64,000 bases of DNA. It comes from an uncultured Clostridia bacterium. GTDB lineage: Bacteria; Bacillota; Clostridia; Oscillospirales; Ruminococcaceae. A program made the translations under genes and the position numbers. Positions 62,186 through 64,000 of this stretch are shown piece after piece; within the stretch, counting starts at the first letter, position 1, and each line of letters begins with the position of its first letter. The stretch is taken from assembly GCA_947624375.1 (NCBI GenBank), contig CANQKD010000004.1, forward strand, positions 1 to 64,000, given 5' to 3'. The notes beneath the pieces are model-generated. The model was not told the DNA's origin. It did not search any database and was given only the letters and a program-made list of their open reading frames with translations.

Positions 62186-63072
62186 GCCTTGAATTTAATG
62201 AAATAGATATAAAAGATAAAGAACATATAACATCGCTGCTCAGGCAAAGCGATTTTCAAAGCTGCGAGTATAGCTTTGCCAACAATCTGGCATGGCGCAG
62301 GCTGGCTTCTTCGCAGATATGCTTTTATAAAGACTTTTATTTTCTGCGCTCTTTCGATGGCGGTCTGCCTCGGTATACATACCCGGCAGGCAGCGGCGAT
62401 ATCGAAGAGCTTATGCAGCTTTTGAAAGAAGATGCGCAAAAGTTTTCCACGCCGCTTATGCTGATAACCGTTTTGAAGCCTTGTGTAGAACAGCTTATAA
62501 ACATTTACGGCGATAAAGCAACAGCAGAGCCTGACAGGGATTCTTTTGACTATATCTACGATGCGCAGAAGCTTATAACGCTTTCGGGCAAGAAATACCA
62601 CGGCAAGCGCAACCATATAGCAAATTTCAAAAAATTGCAGTGGGAGTACAGACCGCTTAAAAAAGAGCTATTTGATGACTGCATAGCCTTTTCGGCTGAA
62701 GAATTCAATGCAGTGAATGCCTATACTTCACATTCGGCAGTCGCAGAGCAGTTCGCTATTGATACGTTTTTAAAATACTTTGATGATCTGGAGCTTAAAG
62801 GCGGCGTGCTTTTTCAAAACGGAAGACTTGTCGGCTTCACGATAGGTGAAAGGCTGAATAGTGATACTTTTGTAGTACATATAGAAAAGGCACTGCATGA
62901 AGTTCAGGGCGCGTACCCGACGCTTTTTAACGAGTTTCTGAAAGCACAGGCAGGCGATGTGCGCTATGTCAACCGCGAAGACGATGTTGGACTGGAGGGA
63001 CTGAGAAAGTCTAAGCTTTCCTACCATCCCGAGTATATGCTTGAAAAATACACCGTAACTTTAAATATATAA
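62182..63072 (+). CDS. DUF2156 (phosphatidylglycerol lysyltransferase-like) protein
   Basis: The 296-residue protein matches DUF2156: two GNAT-like folds with SYSFANNLAWR-type start, KKYHGKRNHIANFKK and FIGERLN-like core. The domain is the C-terminal part of MprF, which moves aminoacyl groups, but here it stands alone without the membrane flippase. The substrate is unknown. The ATG at 62182 overlaps the tmk stop (ATGA). Confidence 0.85.
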   Translation: MSLEFNEIDIKDKEHITSLLRQSDFQSCEYSFANNLAWRRLASSQICFYKDFYFLRSFDGGLPRYTYPAGSGDIEELMQLLKEDAQKFSTPLMLITVLKPCVEQLINIYGDKATAEPDRDSFDYIYDAQKLITLSGKKYHGKRNHIANFKKLQWEYRPLKKELFDDCIAFSAEEFNAVNAYTSHSAVAEQFAIDTFLKYFDDLELKGGVLFQNGRLVGFTIGERLNSDTFVVHIEKALHEVQGAYPTLFNEFLKAQAGDVRYVNREDDVGLEGLRKSKLSYHPEYMLEKYTVTLNI

Positions 63073-63084
63073 GGAGAGATAAAA

Positions 63085-63630
63085 ATGATATATGTTTTTC
63101 TTGCCGAGGGCTTTGAAGAAACCGAAGCTTTAACGCCCGTTGACCTTTTAAGACGTGCCGAGCAGCAGGTAACTACTGTCGGCATAGGCACCTGCGTGGT
63201 CAGGGGTTCACACGGTATACCCGTTGTTACCGATACCGATGATAAGCAGATAGTAATAGATGAAAATGTTGATATGATAGTACTCCCGGGCGGTATGCCG
63301 GGCACTCTCAACCTTGAAAAGTGTGAAACAGTGCAAAACGCTATAGACTACTGCATACAAAACGGCAAGTATGTTGCTGCAATATGTGCCGCCCCCTCTA
63401 TACTGGGCAAAAAGGGTCTGCTGAAAGGCAAAGAAGCCATTTGCTTCCCCGGGTTTGAGCAGTTTCTCGAGGGCGCAAAGCTTTCAGACAGCCCCGTTGT
63501 GCGCGACGGCAATATAATTACTGCCAAGGGCGCAGGCGTTGCGGTTAAGTTTGGTCTAAAACTTGTTGAAACGCTCTGCGGCAAAGAAAGAGCCGACAAG
63601 CTGCGCGATTCGCTGCAGTGTGACTTTTAA
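63085..63630 (+). CDS. DJ-1/PfpI family protein
   Basis: The 181-residue protein has the DJ-1 nucleophile elbow AAICAAPSILG with Cys, and GFEETEAL with the conserved Glu near the start. Members act in glyoxal detoxification, deglycation or as redox-sensitive chaperones; which applies is not decidable. AAGGAGAG precedes the ATG. It lies in the tmk run, 12 bp after the DUF2156 gene. Confidence 0.92.
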   Translation: MIYVFLAEGFEETEALTPVDLLRRAEQQVTTVGIGTCVVRGSHGIPVVTDTDDKQIVIDENVDMIVLPGGMPGTLNLEKCETVQNAIDYCIQNGKYVAAICAAPSILGKKGLLKGKEAICFPGFEQFLEGAKLSDSPVVRDGNIITAKGAGVAVKFGLKLVETLCGKERADKLRDSLQCDF

Positions 63631-63636
63631 GTATTT

Positions 63637-64000
63637 ATGGTAAATAAAAAAGAGCTTCGGCGTGAGTTTCGTGATATGCGCCGCAGTATGGACAGGCATA
63701 ACAAAATAGATGCCGATAAGCGCATTACGCAAAGGTTTTTGTCGCTGAATGAGTATAAAAACTGCGATACTTTGCTGTGTTTCGTCTCAATGGATATAGA
63801 GACCGACACCTATGCCATTTTGATGAAAGCTTTTGAAGACGGCAAGAAAGTGTTCGCGCCAAAGTGTATTGCAGGCAATGAGATGCGCTTTTATAAAATA
63901 ACTTCGCTTGATGACCTTTACGGCGGTGCATACGGTATTTCAGAGCCGCACGGCGATACTCAGCAGTTTGATGGCAGCGAAAAAAACGCTTTGTGCGTTG
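63637..64000 (+). CDS. 5-formyltetrahydrofolate cyclo-ligase (partial, 3' end outside window)
   Basis: An open frame starts at ATG 63637, 6 bp after the DJ-1 gene, and runs to the window edge (121 codons). It reads MVNKKELRREFRDMRR, then CFVSMDIETDTYAI, GKKVFAPK and YGISEP, which match the first two thirds of 5-formyl-THF cyclo-ligase (MTHFS/YgfA). The enzyme converts 5-formyl-THF to methenyl-THF with ATP. Confidence 0.87.
   Translation, partial: MVNKKELRREFRDMRRSMDRHNKIDADKRITQRFLSLNEYKNCDTLLCFVSMDIETDTYAILMKAFEDGKKVFAPKCIAGNEMRFYKITSLDDLYGGAYGISEPHGDTQQFDGSEKNALCV

Overview
The window looks like a chromosomal segment of a spore-forming or formerly spore-forming member of the Clostridia, most likely a Ruminococcus-like Oscillospiraceae bacterium. 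The reasons are the spoIIAA-spoIIAB-sigF operon and spoVT, a dockerin-bearing lysozyme, a cysteine T-box in front of cysE-cysS, a ylxM-ffh-rpsP-khpA operon, strong AGGAGG-type ribosome sites, and protein sequences typical of that group. The genus is an inference. Nearly all of the window is core chromosome. No phage, transposase, CRISPR array or plasmid module was seen.

Region by region. 0-4.2 kb: yebC, then a reverse-strand block (ylxM-ffh-rpsP-khpA and two half-size TSUP permease genes). 4.2-6.2 kb: aldo/keto reductase and nadA. 6.2-10.2 kb: a reverse operon with a secreted GH25 lysozyme ending in a dockerin, followed by a membrane-anchored protein with a cohesin-like domain. 10.4-12.5 kb: spoVT and the sigma-F operon. 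12.5-16.5 kb: folC, uvrC and a membrane phosphoesterase on the reverse strand. 16.6-24.4 kb: phosphoesterase, purA, a hydrolase gene broken by an in-frame TAG, a palindrome cluster, a YegP-like gene, ispF, a chorismate mutase-IspD fusion, an esterase, rpe and a MecA-like gene, the last two joined by a perfect 217-bp tandem duplication. 24.5-34.2 kb: gdpP-rplI-dnaB-tilS-fic-ftsH and an lnt homologue. 34.2-41.9 kb: a small lipoprotein, gltA, a lipoprotein plus two-component system, a DUF1385 gene and prmC. 42-49 kb: recA-recX, rimO-pgsA, T-box-cysE-cysS and a degenerate cyclophilin. 49-57 kb: tRNA-Ala(CGC), a small membrane protein with an M50 protease, rplS, two signal peptidases, rbgA-rnhB-yraN-thrC, a DUF1540 microprotein and a phosphoesterase. 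57-64 kb: tig-clpP-clpX, metA, tmk, a DUF2156 protein, a DJ-1 protein and the start of a 5-formyl-THF cyclo-ligase gene.

Functionally the genes cover protein export (Ffh, YlxM, two signal peptidases, Lnt), proteostasis (trigger factor, ClpXP, FtsH, MecA-like), translation and ribosome assembly (S16, L9, L19, RbgA, RimO, TilS, CysS), isoprenoid synthesis (IspD, IspF), and sulfur amino acid synthesis (CysE, MetA, and ThrC at the threonine branch).

The items most worth a second look are the chorismate mutase-IspD fusion, the dockerin-lysozyme/cohesin-like operon, a Fic protein that keeps its inhibitory motif but has Gln in place of the catalytic His, a small membrane protein translationally coupled to an M50 protease, and several dense clusters of perfect palindromes between genes.
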